The notes beneath the pieces were generated by a model. It had not been told where the DNA came from. It ran no database searches and saw only the letters and a list, made by a program, of their open reading frames with translations. A stretch of 64,000 bases of DNA from Pseudomonadota bacterium (lineage in GTDB: Bacteria > Pseudomonadota > Alphaproteobacteria > Rhizobiales > Pleomorphomonadaceae), in the NCBI GenBank assembly GCA_023436885.1, contig JAEZHI010000007.1, forward strand, positions 124,001-188,000, given 5' to 3'. The translations under genes were made by a program, and so were the position numbers. Positions 34,663 through 44,500 of the stretch are shown one piece after another (the stretch's first letter is position 1; each line of letters begins with the position of its first letter).

Positions 34663-36687
34663 ATGGCCGACCTGACGCCGATCCCGTTGCCAGTGCTCGT
34701 CAACCGGATGTTCCGTGAACTCGAAGCGAAGAAGAGCGCCTTCCACCTACCGCGCTTCAAGTTCGCCAAGGCCGCGGCCGGCCGTGATCTCTCAACGTCG
34801 ATCTTCGGGCGTCGGGCGGCGACGCCCTTCGGTCCGGCGGCAGGACCGCATACGCAGCTCGCACAGAACATCGTGCTCAGCTGGCTGGCCGGCGGCCGAG
34901 TGATCGAACTGAAGACCGTGCAGGTTCTCGATCATCTCGAGATTGCCCGCCCTTGCATCGACATGGAGACGGTGGGCTTCAATATCGAATGGTCGCAGGA
35001 GCTATCTCTCGAGCAATCGCTCGAAGAGTATGTCAAGGCGATGATGCTGATCGAGATGGCCAAGGCTTCGGGGCTTGCTCTCGGCCTTGAGGATACCGTC
35101 ATCGACATGAGCGTCGGCTATGACCTCGCGGGCATTCGCTCCGAAAAGGTACGGGCCTTCATCGGCGGCATGAAGGATGCGAGTTCCGTCATCGACCGCT
35201 TGCGGCCACAGATTCCCGACGCGTACGCTCGCTTCCGCGATCTAGCTTTCCCAACCTGCATCTCCGACAGCGTCACCATCTCTACTTTCCATGGCTGCCC
35301 GCCCAGCGAGATCGAGGCGATCGCAGCTCACTTGATGGAGGTGGAAGGCTTGGATGTTGTCGTCAAGCTCAACCCGACGCTGCTTGGCAAGACCGATCTC
35401 AACGCTCTCCTGCATGATAAGCTCGGCTACACTGACCTCATCGTGCCAGACGCGACCTTCGAAAAGGACGCCAAGTGGGAGGATGTCCGGGGCATCGTGA
35501 GCCGGCTTGGCGATCTTGCCGACAAGCTCAAGCGCGGCTTTGGCGTCAAGTTTTCCAACACGCTGCTTGTCCATAACCACAAGCAGTTCTTCCCGACCGG
35601 TATCGGCGAGATGTATCTCTCCGGTCCGCCGCTTCACGTGCTGGCTATTGAGCTGGTGGCCCGCTTCCGGGCCGAGTTTGGCGACCGGTTCCCCATCTCC
35701 TTCTCGGCCGGCATCGACGTCGGCAACTTCGCCGACACCGTTGCGCTTGGCCTGAAGCCGGTCAGCGTATGCACCGACCTCCTGAAGGGTGCAGGCTATG
35801 GCAAGGGCGCTGAGTATATTGCCGACCTCGCCGATCGCCTTGCTGAGGTCGAGGCGCCCGACCTCGATATCTACACGCTTAAGGCCTTCGGTCTTGCCGG
35901 AGAGGCACTCGCCGATCTTGGTCTCCCAGCGGAACGCCAGGCTGCTCTGGCCGCAGCGCTTGAAGCGGGTGAAGATCTGCGCGAAGGCGCCGGCTCGGAC
36001 TTCGAAGCCTGGGTATCGGCTGCCCGGCTTCTCAATACCGCCCACTACGCCGCTCGCGTACGCAACGACCGCCGCTATAGCCGGCCCGAGGTCGACCATC
36101 CGCCGCTCCGGACGGGTATACCGCTGGGGCTTCTCGACTGTGAGACCTGCGGCAAGTGCGTCAGCGTCTGCCCCAACGACGCCATCTTCCGCTATCCGCT
36201 GCCGCAGGAACCGGTGGTCGCAGCGACGCTGCAACCCGGCCCAAAGATAACAATCGGCGAAGCTCAGCCTGTTACACGCGCTCAGCAGATCGGTATCTTT
36301 GCCGACGTCTGCAACCGCTGTGGCAACTGCGACGTCACCTGCCCGGAAACGGGAGGGCCCTTTGCCCGCAAGGCAAACCTGTTCGGCTCGGTTGCGAGCC
36401 TTGACGACGCGTCAGACCGCGATGGCATTGCCATCGAACAAACAGCCGCGGGGCTTCTCCTGCATGTTCGCGACGGCGGCCAGCGCTTTACGATCAACGA
36501 CGATGGCAAGCGCCTCGCCTGTCATGGCGATGGAGTCGACCTCTCGATCGACTTGGCCGCGCCTGAGACAACGTCCGGCAGCGTCAGCCAGACGATCGAC
36601 GTCGGCCGTCTGGTCCTGCTCTCTCGCATCGCCCGCGCCGTCACGGCGCCGACCATCGTCACCTATGCCAACGCTGCCTTCGACTGA
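34663..36687 (+). CDS. YgfK-like iron-sulfur oxidoreductase subunit, short form
   Basis: The first 430 residues match the N-terminal part of YgfK (putative selenate reductase subunit), including FGPAAGPHTQLAQNIVLSWL, RVIELKTVQVLDHLE and STFHGCPPSEIEAIAAHLME. Two ferredoxin-like clusters follow, CETCGKCVSVCP near 492 and CNRCGNCDVTCPETGGPFARK near 549 (broken here for length). E. coli YgfK, about 1030 residues, has a glutamate-synthase-like FAD/NAD(P)H module between these parts; at 674 residues this protein lacks it and no GxGxxG motif is visible there. It probably moves electrons for the adjacent molybdenum hydroxylase. Confidence 0.85.
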   Translation: MADLTPIPLPVLVNRMFRELEAKKSAFHLPRFKFAKAAAGRDLSTSIFGRRAATPFGPAAGPHTQLAQNIVLSWLAGGRVIELKTVQVLDHLEIARPCIDMETVGFNIEWSQELSLEQSLEEYVKAMMLIEMAKASGLALGLEDTVIDMSVGYDLAGIRSEKVRAFIGGMKDASSVIDRLRPQIPDAYARFRDLAFPTCISDSVTISTFHGCPPSEIEAIAAHLMEVEGLDVVVKLNPTLLGKTDLNALLHDKLGYTDLIVPDATFEKDAKWEDVRGIVSRLGDLADKLKRGFGVKFSNTLLVHNHKQFFPTGIGEMYLSGPPLHVLAIELVARFRAEFGDRFPISFSAGIDVGNFADTVALGLKPVSVCTDLLKGAGYGKGAEYIADLADRLAEVEAPDLDIYTLKAFGLAGEALADLGLPAERQAALAAALEAGEDLREGAGSDFEAWVSAARLLNTAHYAARVRNDRRYSRPEVDHPPLRTGIPLGLLDCETCGKCVSVCPNDAIFRYPLPQEPVVAATLQPGPKITIGEAQPVTRAQQIGIFADVCNRCGNCDVTCPETGGPFARKANLFGSVASLDDASDRDGIAIEQTAAGLLLHVRDGGQRFTINDDGKRLACHGDGVDLSIDLAAPETTSGSVSQTIDVGRLVLLSRIARAVTAPTIVTYANAAFD

Positions 36688-36702
36688 ACGGACCCCTGCC
36701 AG

Positions 36703-39345
36703 ATGCCTACGATTACCCTTACCGTCAACGGTCGCGACCACCAGCTCGATGTCGAAGCGGACGAAACGCTGCTCTCCGTATTGCGCGATCGGCTGAAGGT
36801 CACTTCGGTGAAAGACGCGTGTTCCGGCCAGGGGCAGTGTGGCTGCTGTCTGGCACTGATCGGCGGCAGACCCAGCAAGACCTGCACCCTCAAGGCCACC
36901 GCCGTGCGGGGCCGACCCGTCGTCACGCTCGAAGGTGTCGATGCGGCAGAGCGGCAGCTTTATGCCGATGCTTTCCAGGCGGCCGCCGGTGTCCAATGTG
37001 GCTTCTGCACGCCCGGCCTCGTGGTGCGCATCAAGGCGCTGACCGATGCAGGCGAGGCAACGGACCGGCAGGAAATCGCCGCCGCACTCGACGGACACCT
37101 CTGCCGTTGCACCGGCTACAAGAAGGTGATCGACGCCGTCGAGCTGATCCGCGACGTCAAGGCGGGCCTCAAGCCGCATCCGCGACCGGTCCCCAACGGC
37201 GGCGTCGGCCAACCAGTCGAGCGCTTCCGCGGCGGCGACTTGGCGCTCGGCGATCGGCCGTTCCTGGCCGACATCGACGTGCCCGGCCTGTTGCACGCCG
37301 TCTTCGTGCTGTCGCCGCATGCCCGTGCCCGGGTGAACTCCATCGATCTTTCCAAGGCCCTCGCCCACCCCGGCGTGGTGCGAATCGCTACCGCCGAGGA
37401 CGTGCCGGGCGACCGCTGGGTTGGGCAGATCAGGAAAGACTGGCCGGTGTTGGTCGCCGTCGGTGAAGAGGTTCGCTATGTTGGTGATGTCATCGCCGCC
37501 GTTGCCGCCGAAACGCCACGCGCCGCCCGTGCCGCCGCCGCGCTCGTTGCGGTCGACTATACCGTGCTGGAGCCAACGTTGTCGCCCGAGGCGGCGCTGA
37601 AGCCGGGAGCCCGGCAGGTCAACCCGCGTCAGCCAAATCTGTTGTCCGAGACGGTGATCGAGCGGGGTGACGTGGAAGCGGCGCTGGTCGCCTCCGCTCA
37701 CGTCGTCACCGGCACTTGGCAGACCCAGCGCATCGAGCATTTGTTCCTGGAGCCGGAAGCCTGTCTGGCTGTACCGCTGGAAGACGGCCGCCTTCACCTC
37801 TATTCGCAGGGTCAGGGCGTGTTCGAAGACCGCAAGGCGGTGGCGGGTGTGCTGGGCGAGCCGGTCGATAATATCTTCGTCGAACTGGTTCCGACCGGCG
37901 GCGCCTTCGGCGGCAAGGAAGACATGACGGTGCAGGCGCAGACGGCCGTGCTCGCCCGCCTGACCAATCGCCCGGTACGCCTGGTTCTCTCCCGCGAGGA
38001 ATCAGTACGCGTCCATCCCAAGCGCCATCCGATGAAAATGACCTATTCTGTCGGCTGCGACGCAGAGGGGCATATCACAGCCGCCAAGATAGACATTCTC
38101 GGTGATTCCGGCTGTTACGCCTCGGTTGGCGACAAAGTGCTGGAGCGCGCCGCCGGCCACGCCTGCGGTCCCTATCGGGTACCGACGCTGTCCATCCATT
38201 CGATCGCTGCCTATACCAACAATCCGCCTTGCGGCGCCATGCGCGGCTTCGGCGTCAACCAGACATCGTTCGCCATGGAGGGCTGTCTCGATCTTCTGGC
38301 CGAGAAGGTGGGCATTGATGGCTGGGAGATGCGCTGGCGTAATGGCGTTCGCATCGGTGATGTTTTCTCGTCGGGCCAGATCCTGGAGAAGTCCGTAGGA
38401 CTCGAGAAGTCGCTTCTTGCCGTCAAGGACGCCTATTACGCCGCGAAGGCGGAGGGCAAGGCGGTTGGCATCGCCTGCGCCGTGAAGAATTCCGGCATCG
38501 GCAACGGTGCGCTCGAATGGGGCAAGTGTCGGCTGGAGATCGAGGCGGATGATCGGATAGGCCTCCACATCGGCTTCACCGAAATGGGACAGGGCCTGCT
38601 CACCGTTGCAGCCCAGTCGGCGGCCGAGGTAACCGGCCTTCCTTCCTCGATCTTCGTGCCGCAGGTAAACAGCCGCTTCGACGTCGGTGTTGGCCAGACC
38701 ACCGGATCGCGCGGCACGCTGCTCGCCGGCAACGCCGTGATCAAGGCTGCGAAGGCGCTGCGAGCGGCACTCGACGAGGGCAAGGCATTGAAGGACCTCG
38801 TTGGAGAGGTGTTTGCCGGCGACATAAAGATTGATGACACAACGGCACCGGGCCAGCTCAAGAACGGCAAGATCAAGACTCACACCGCCTTTGGCTGGGC
38901 GACACAGGTAGCGATCCTCGACGACACCGGTCGTGTCGCCAAGGTGATCGCCGCGCATGATGTCGGCAGAGCTCTCAATCCCAAGCTTGCCGAGGGGCAG
39001 ATCGAGGGCGCTGTTCATATGGGCCTGGGCTACGCCCTGACCGAACAGCTTCCATGCCAGGATGGCATGCCGGTGACCGCCAATGTACGCGAGATCGGTG
39101 TGTTGCGCGCCTCCGACATGCCGGAGGTCGAAGTGATTATCATCGAGGAAAATGAACCGGAAGGACCTTTCGGGGCCAAGGGCATCGGTGAGATCGGTCT
39201 GGTCCCGACAGCGGGCGCCGTAGCCTCGGCACTTGCCGCGTTCGACGGTGTCCGACGTACGGTACTGCCAATGATCGACAGCCCCGCCGCGCGTGCTCTG
39301 TCGGTTGGCCTCGCTCCCGAGCTCGATAGGAGCCAATGGCATTGA
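36703..39345 (+). CDS. Molybdenum hydroxylase, fused [2Fe-2S] and molybdopterin subunits (XdhD-like)
   Basis: The 880-residue protein starts with a [2Fe-2S] domain: CSGQGQCGCC near 40-50, then CGFCTPG near 102 and CRCTGYKK near 135 for the second cluster. It continues into the aldehyde oxidase/xanthine dehydrogenase large subunit, with GGAFGGKEDMTVQAQTAVLA, GAMRGFGVNQTSFAMEG, GQGLLTVAAQ and the catalytic Glu in GAKGIGEIGLVPTAGA. This layout is that of E. coli XdhD, implicated in purine hydroxylation. No FAD subunit gene is present in the operon. It overlaps ssnA by 10 bases. Molybdate uptake genes lie about 7 kb downstream. Confidence 0.9.
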   Translation: MPTITLTVNGRDHQLDVEADETLLSVLRDRLKVTSVKDACSGQGQCGCCLALIGGRPSKTCTLKATAVRGRPVVTLEGVDAAERQLYADAFQAAAGVQCGFCTPGLVVRIKALTDAGEATDRQEIAAALDGHLCRCTGYKKVIDAVELIRDVKAGLKPHPRPVPNGGVGQPVERFRGGDLALGDRPFLADIDVPGLLHAVFVLSPHARARVNSIDLSKALAHPGVVRIATAEDVPGDRWVGQIRKDWPVLVAVGEEVRYVGDVIAAVAAETPRAARAAAALVAVDYTVLEPTLSPEAALKPGARQVNPRQPNLLSETVIERGDVEAALVASAHVVTGTWQTQRIEHLFLEPEACLAVPLEDGRLHLYSQGQGVFEDRKAVAGVLGEPVDNIFVELVPTGGAFGGKEDMTVQAQTAVLARLTNRPVRLVLSREESVRVHPKRHPMKMTYSVGCDAEGHITAAKIDILGDSGCYASVGDKVLERAAGHACGPYRVPTLSIHSIAAYTNNPPCGAMRGFGVNQTSFAMEGCLDLLAEKVGIDGWEMRWRNGVRIGDVFSSGQILEKSVGLEKSLLAVKDAYYAAKAEGKAVGIACAVKNSGIGNGALEWGKCRLEIEADDRIGLHIGFTEMGQGLLTVAAQSAAEVTGLPSSIFVPQVNSRFDVGVGQTTGSRGTLLAGNAVIKAAKALRAALDEGKALKDLVGEVFAGDIKIDDTTAPGQLKNGKIKTHTAFGWATQVAILDDTGRVAKVIAAHDVGRALNPKLAEGQIEGAVHMGLGYALTEQLPCQDGMPVTANVREIGVLRASDMPEVEVIIIEENEPEGPFGAKGIGEIGLVPTAGAVASALAAFDGVRRTVLPMIDSPAARALSVGLAPELDRSQWH

Positions 39346-40538
39346 CCCGTTCGCGCTCGATCACCATCGGTCCTGACCGGAACGGTCACACCGTTTCGAT
39401 CGTCGACGGTGTCGTCGCAGAGGTGCCCGACCCGTCGGCTCCTGTCCTAGCCTGCCCAAACGGTGAAATTCGTCCGGGCGCTGTCTGCGCCCATACCCAC
39501 CTCTATTCGGGTCTGGCACCCTATGGAATGCCGGCGGCAAAGCCGGCGCCGGTTAACTTCATAGAGATCCTCGAAAAAGTCTGGTGGCGCCTCGATCGTG
39601 CGCTGGACGCTCAAGCGCTCAGGGCATCGGCCCGGGACTATATTGCCAAGGCGCTACTGTCCGGCACGACCAGTCTCATCGACCATCACGAGTCGCCGCA
39701 TTTTATCAGGGGGTCATTGCAGGTCCTGGCGGATGCCGCCCAGGAGCTCGGAATCAGGGCTTTGCTGACTTTCGGAGCCACCGAGCGCAATTTCGGACGA
39801 GCCGAAGCCGAGGCCGGCCTGACTGAGTGCGGCAATGTCCAGGAGACGTCCCTCATCCGCCGCCTGGTAGGCTTGCACGCCAGCTTTACGGTCTCTGACG
39901 ACACGATCAGCGCCGCCGGAGAGCTGTGCCGAGCGCTTGGCACGGTGATGCATGTCCATGTGGCAGAGGCCTTGGACGATGTCGACGACGCACGCACACG
40001 TGGCTATGCCGGCCCACTCGAACGGCTGATCGCCCTCAACGCCCTGCCGCCAGGGTCGATCCTTGCGCATGGCGTGCATCTCACGGCGGAGCAAGTGCGA
40101 GAGGCAACGCAGCGCGGTCTTTGGTTCGTTCAGAATCCGCGCTCCAACGAGGGCAATCGCGTCGGCTACCCAATTAACCTTCAGCAGTCGGATAACGTTG
40201 CGCTTGGCTGCGATGGCTGGAACGCCGATATGGCCGTCGAGGAAGCCGCCCTTGTTCGTCTGGCCAATGCCCACGGCGACAAGGCCGCCGCTGGCCGCCT
40301 TGCAGTCGGCCAACGATTGATCGCCGAACGCTTCGGCTTTTCGGCCAGCGGCCTTGCGAACGGTGCGCCGGGCGACGTGGTTGTATGGGAGGGCGGCAAA
40401 GCCAAGGCTGTCTTCGTCGATGGCCGGCTCGTCGTTCAGGACAGCCAACTCGTCGGTGCCGATGCTATGGCGATCGAGACTGAAGCCCGCGCCGAAGCAG
40501 CGCGCCTTTGGGACAGGATGGCAGCTCTCTCCGAGTGA
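39336..40538 (+). CDS. ssnA: SsnA-like amidohydrolase
   Basis: The 400-residue protein is a metal-dependent amidohydrolase resembling SsnA of the E. coli purine cluster and related to guanine deaminase-like enzymes. The metal sites are CAHTHLYSGLAP, DHHESPH, MHVHVAEA and LAHGVHL, and the last Asp is in LGCDGWNADMA. It may deaminate or open a ring intermediate; the substrate is unproven. AGGAG lies 4 bases before the ATG inside xdhD. The next gene follows after 51 bases. Confidence 0.85.
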   Translation: MALTRSRSITIGPDRNGHTVSIVDGVVAEVPDPSAPVLACPNGEIRPGAVCAHTHLYSGLAPYGMPAAKPAPVNFIEILEKVWWRLDRALDAQALRASARDYIAKALLSGTTSLIDHHESPHFIRGSLQVLADAAQELGIRALLTFGATERNFGRAEAEAGLTECGNVQETSLIRRLVGLHASFTVSDDTISAAGELCRALGTVMHVHVAEALDDVDDARTRGYAGPLERLIALNALPPGSILAHGVHLTAEQVREATQRGLWFVQNPRSNEGNRVGYPINLQQSDNVALGCDGWNADMAVEEAALVRLANAHGDKAAAGRLAVGQRLIAERFGFSASGLANGAPGDVVVWEGGKAKAVFVDGRLVVQDSQLVGADAMAIETEARAEAARLWDRMAALSE

Positions 40539-40589
40539 TGACGGCACGGCCGACCGAGGCTATTGTCACCTCCGACAGGGAGGAAACGA

Positions 40590-41270
40590 ATGATCTATTT
40601 TCTCGACACCGCCGATGTCGCGGCCATCGCTCGTCTGTGCGATCTCTATCCGGTGGCAGGCGTCACGACCAACCCAACCTTGATTGCGCGGGAGAAGCGG
40701 CCCTTCCCTGACATCATCAAGGATATCCGTGCGGTGATCGGCGACGGCGCCATGCTGCATGTCCAGGTCACCGGCAGCGATGCCAATACCATGGTGGCCG
40801 AAGCGCGCAAACTCGCTGATCTGGTTGGCGCTGGCTTCCATCCCAAGGTGCCGGTGACAGCCGAGGGGATCAAGGCGATCCGGCGTCTGGCAGGACTCGG
40901 CTTTCATGTGACGGCAACCGCCATCGTGACCGCGCAGCAAGCGCTGATTGCCGCAGTCGCTGGCGCCGCCTTCACCGCGCCCTACGTCAATCGTCTCGAC
41001 ATGATCGGCGGCGACGGCGTCAAGGTCGTCGCCGACATTGTTCATTTGTTCCGGGTTCATGCCCTGCCAACGCGGCTGCTGACAGCCTCATTCAAGAACG
41101 TTCAGCAGGTGCATGACGTCGCCATGGCCGGCGCCCAGTCGGCAACGCTGCCGCCTGATATCCTCGAAGCCTTGATCCGCCACCCATTGACAGACTCCGG
41201 CATCGCGGGCTTTTCAGCGGACTGGGCGGCGGCCTATGGCGAAGGGAAAACCACGCTCGACCTCATCTGA
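40590..41270 (+). CDS. fsa: Transaldolase-like fructose-6-phosphate aldolase
   Basis: The 226-residue protein matches the short FSA/TalC group. It starts MIYFLDTADVAAI with the catalytic-site Asp, contains GVTTNPTLIAREK, and carries the Schiff-base Lys in FHPKVPVTAEGI. The C-terminal ASFKNVQQV segment is also typical. FSA cleaves fructose-6-phosphate to dihydroxyacetone and glyceraldehyde-3-phosphate, but members use varied aldol substrates. GGAGG lies 7 bases before ATG 40590, which is preferred over the open extension to 40563. Its place at the end of the purine-type operon is unexpected. Confidence 0.9.
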   Translation: MIYFLDTADVAAIARLCDLYPVAGVTTNPTLIAREKRPFPDIIKDIRAVIGDGAMLHVQVTGSDANTMVAEARKLADLVGAGFHPKVPVTAEGIKAIRRLAGLGFHVTATAIVTAQQALIAAVAGAAFTAPYVNRLDMIGGDGVKVVADIVHLFRVHALPTRLLTASFKNVQQVHDVAMAGAQSATLPPDILEALIRHPLTDSGIAGFSADWAAAYGEGKTTLDLI

Positions 41271-41280
41271 GGTCAGAATT

Positions 41281-41318
41281 CATCACGCTGCTGACTTCTT
41301 CTTGCCGGCAGCGTGATG
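41281..41318. terminator. Terminator-like inverted repeat at the end of the dpaL-fsa operon
   Basis: CATCACGCTGC and GCAGCGTGATG form perfect 11-bp arms with a 16-base loop. The repeat starts 11 bases after the fsa stop and overlaps the last codons of the convergent small basic protein gene. No T tract is present. Confidence 0.5.
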
Positions 41319-41438
41319 GGTGGCATCCTCGGTGGCCTTGGCAAACACGTCCGTCACCGATGCGGTCTTGCCTCCGGCCGACTTTGTCGCCTTGGGCTTG
41401 CGCACTTCCTTGTTTTTCCTGACTTGTCCTTTGGCCAT
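41283..41438 (-). CDS. Small Lys/Ala-rich basic protein, conserved in Rhizobiales
   Basis: The 51-residue protein starts MAKGQVRKNKEVRKPKATK and ends GKKKSAA. Short proteins with the start MAKGQxRxNKExKKPK are annotated as hypothetical in many Rhizobiales; this is from memory. GAGGAGAG lies 4-10 bases before the ATG, which is a strong translation signal. The function is unknown; the charge suggests nucleic-acid contact. It is convergent with fsa with 12 bases between the stops. Confidence 0.7.
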   Translation of the reverse strand: MAKGQVRKNKEVRKPKATKSAGGKTASVTDVFAKATEDATHHAAGKKKSAA

Positions 41439-41598
41439 GTCGCTCTCCTCAGCGAAAGCGCGGCTGACGCGATGGTCACCGCGCGCCCTTGTCCTTAGGC
41501 CGGTCTTCCGGCTGGCCATCAACGCGAGCATGATGAGCCGGCTTTTCGTCAGATACAACCGCAGCTTAGGTCCAATCGCGGCCTTTTTACCGAATGAC

Positions 41599-44500
41599 CT
41601 ATGCGCGAAGCGGTTCGGTGACTTGGTCGTTCATGTCGACGCCATACTCGGCGAGCACGGAGCTGAGATCGCGTGGCTGATTGAAAAGGTAGCCTTGACC
41701 GAAGGACACGCCAAGTGCTGCCAGTTCGTTCAGCGTCACTTCGTCTTCAATGCGTTCGGCAATCACGTCGACACCAAGCTCCCGGCCGATCTCATTGATG
41801 GCGCGCACAACCGTCCGATCGTAGGCACTCTCAGCCATGGTGTGTACGAAGCTTCCATCGATCTTGATGGCGTCGACGTCGAAGCTCTTGAGATAGGTGA
41901 AGGAAGACAGACCGGATCCGAAGTCATCAAGACTGACGCGACAGCCGACACTTCTGGCAGCGCGGATGAAGTCCCTGGCGACTTCGAACGAGTTGATCAC
42001 AGCTGTTTCGGTAATTTCGAGTGTAAGCCTGGAGGGTGATAGCCGGCTCGCCCTGAAAAGATCCGCCAGATAGCGCCAGAGTGTTGGATCGTTTAGCGAG
42101 TTGGCAGAGAGGTTGACGGCAACATGCAGATTGGGCACTGCCATGATGGCAGGACCGAAGTCGCTGATCACCTTGGCGAGCACCCAGCGATCGATGGTAC
42201 CCATCAGCTCGAAACGCTCTGCTGCGGGGATAAAGGTATCGGGCGTCAGGATTTCATCATCGTCGCCAAGCATGCGGACGAGCAGCTCTAACGAACGGCC
42301 GCGCGTGTGCGGCTCGGCAATTGCGCGGATCTCCTGAGCGTAGAGCACAAAGCGATCGTTCTCTATTGTCTCACGGATGCGAGCTGCCATCCGAAAGTCG
42401 CTCATATGTCGCTGGGCCTCGCCGGTATCCTGTAGGAACACCGAAACACGGCCGCGGCCGGCCGACTTGGCAGCGTAGCAGGCAACGTCGGCCTCGGCGA
42501 GCACCGCCTCGGCACTCGCCGTCGTTGCGTCAACCTGCGATACACCGGCACTGGCACCGATTTCGTAGACTTTCCCTTCCCAGGTAAAGCGGATGGCTCC
42601 GATCGCATCGATCAGCTTCTCGCCGACAAAGGCCGCGAACTGGCGGTCGCAGTTTTCAATAAGCACGGCAAACTCGTCGCCGCCGAGACGAGCCAAGCAA
42701 TCACTGATCGGAACGATGGATCGCATGGTCCTCGCGACCTCCTGCAGAAGAGCGTCGCCCGCCAGATGCCCGGCGGTATCGTTGACGATCTTGAAGCGAT
42801 CAAGATCAATGAACAGCAGACCATGCCGGCTGTCCTGTTCGCGCGCGGTCCCTATCATGCCTTGGATGCGCGTTTCAAAGTTGCGGCGATTGGCAAGACC
42901 GGTGAGGTCGTCGTGGGTGGCAGCGTGAGCTAGCGAGCGTCGCATCGCACGTTCCGCCGAAACGTCCTGGAAAACCAGAACGGCGCCGGCGCGACCATCG
43001 GTTCCGGCGGCGATGGGGGACGCAGCCTCACGAATATGGTGGACATCGCGACCGCGCACGTCGATGACCTGGGTTCCCAAGCGCTCGACCGGCGCACCGG
43101 TTTCTAGTACCTGCCGGATGCAAGACGCTGCCGGATGCCCGTTGTCGTCATGAACTGCTTGGAACACTTCCTCGATCGGGCGATTGATCGCCTCCTCTTC
43201 GGTGAAGCCGGTCATGCGCTGGGCTGCGGGGTTGATAAGCGTAACACGCCCTTCGACATCCGTTGCGATCACACCGTCGGAAATGGCATGCAATGTCGTG
43301 CGCAGGCGCTCCTTTTCGTCGCGCAAGGCTTGGGAAGCACTCACCTGCTCGCTGATATCCCAAGCCGTCCCGAGCAGCAGCCGATCGCCATTCGACAATG
43401 TGACCTGATCGGCCAGTACCCGGATGTGCACCAAGCCGCGTGCAGGGCTGAGAAGTCGGCAGGTGGTGTTGACCCTCGCCTTGGGATCGAGGGCCGCTTG
43501 GTGGAGCATCTCCGACAGACTGATCCGATCCTCCGGATGGACAAAGCGCAGCCATTCGAGCGACTGGTGCCCACTACCTTCCGCTGCCATGCGACCAAAT
43601 GCCTCACCGTTCCAGGTGGCAACACCCGTCGCAAGATCGATGCTCCAAAGGCCTATTCCGCCAGTCTCCACGGCGAGACGAACTCGCTCTTCCAGGAGTT
43701 GTATTTCCCGCTCGGCTTCCTTGTTTCGCGAGATATCGGTGTGAGTGCCGATGATGCGCAGCGGCTGGCCGCCAGCATCGCGCGATATCACCTTGCCGCG
43801 GTCAAGGATCCAAACCCAGTGTCCATCCTTGTGGCGCAGGCGGAACTCCGCCTCCAGCCATTCGGTCTCACCTTTTTCGTGAGCGTAATTGGCAGCTAGG
43901 AATTTCTCCTGGTCGTCGGGGTGCATCAGTTGGAGCCAGGCATCGCCGCCATCAATCGAGACGTCGTCCGGTTCATAGCCAAGCATGCGTTTCCAGGTCG
44001 GCGAAGTATATAGCCGACCACCGGACTTATCGACGTCCCAAACGCCCTGCTGTCCATTTTCGAGCGCAAATGCCCAGCGGCTCTCGCTTTCCGAGATAGC
44101 CTCAAGAGTCCGCTTCTTCAGATCGATGTCTTCGATCTGCGAAATCAAGCGGCTTGGCCGGCCTGTGACGGGATCGGCAACGACGATGACCGCGACTTCA
44201 GCCCAGAACACCTCACCTGTTTTTCGAACGTATCGCTTCTCAGCTTTGAAGTTGCGTAACGTACCGCTCGAGATATCGCTGCAGTTGACGCCCAGCCCCT
44301 GGCGATCCGGCTCAAAGGTGATTTCCCTATAGCTGCGTCCGGTAAGTTCGGACGCAGCATAGCCGGTCATAGCACAGAAGGCGGCGTTGACCTTGAGATA
44401 GCGTCCTTCGCTATCCATGATCGTGACGCCAATGCTGGCATCATCCATCGATCGCCGGAATAAGTTCTCGCTTTCGGCAAGCTCCCTTTCGCGCTGGCGC

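Noticed and set aside
36412..37797. Minus-strand open frame of 461 codons in the molybdenum hydroxylase region
   Set aside because: It is antisense to two genes with diagnostic cysteine motifs.
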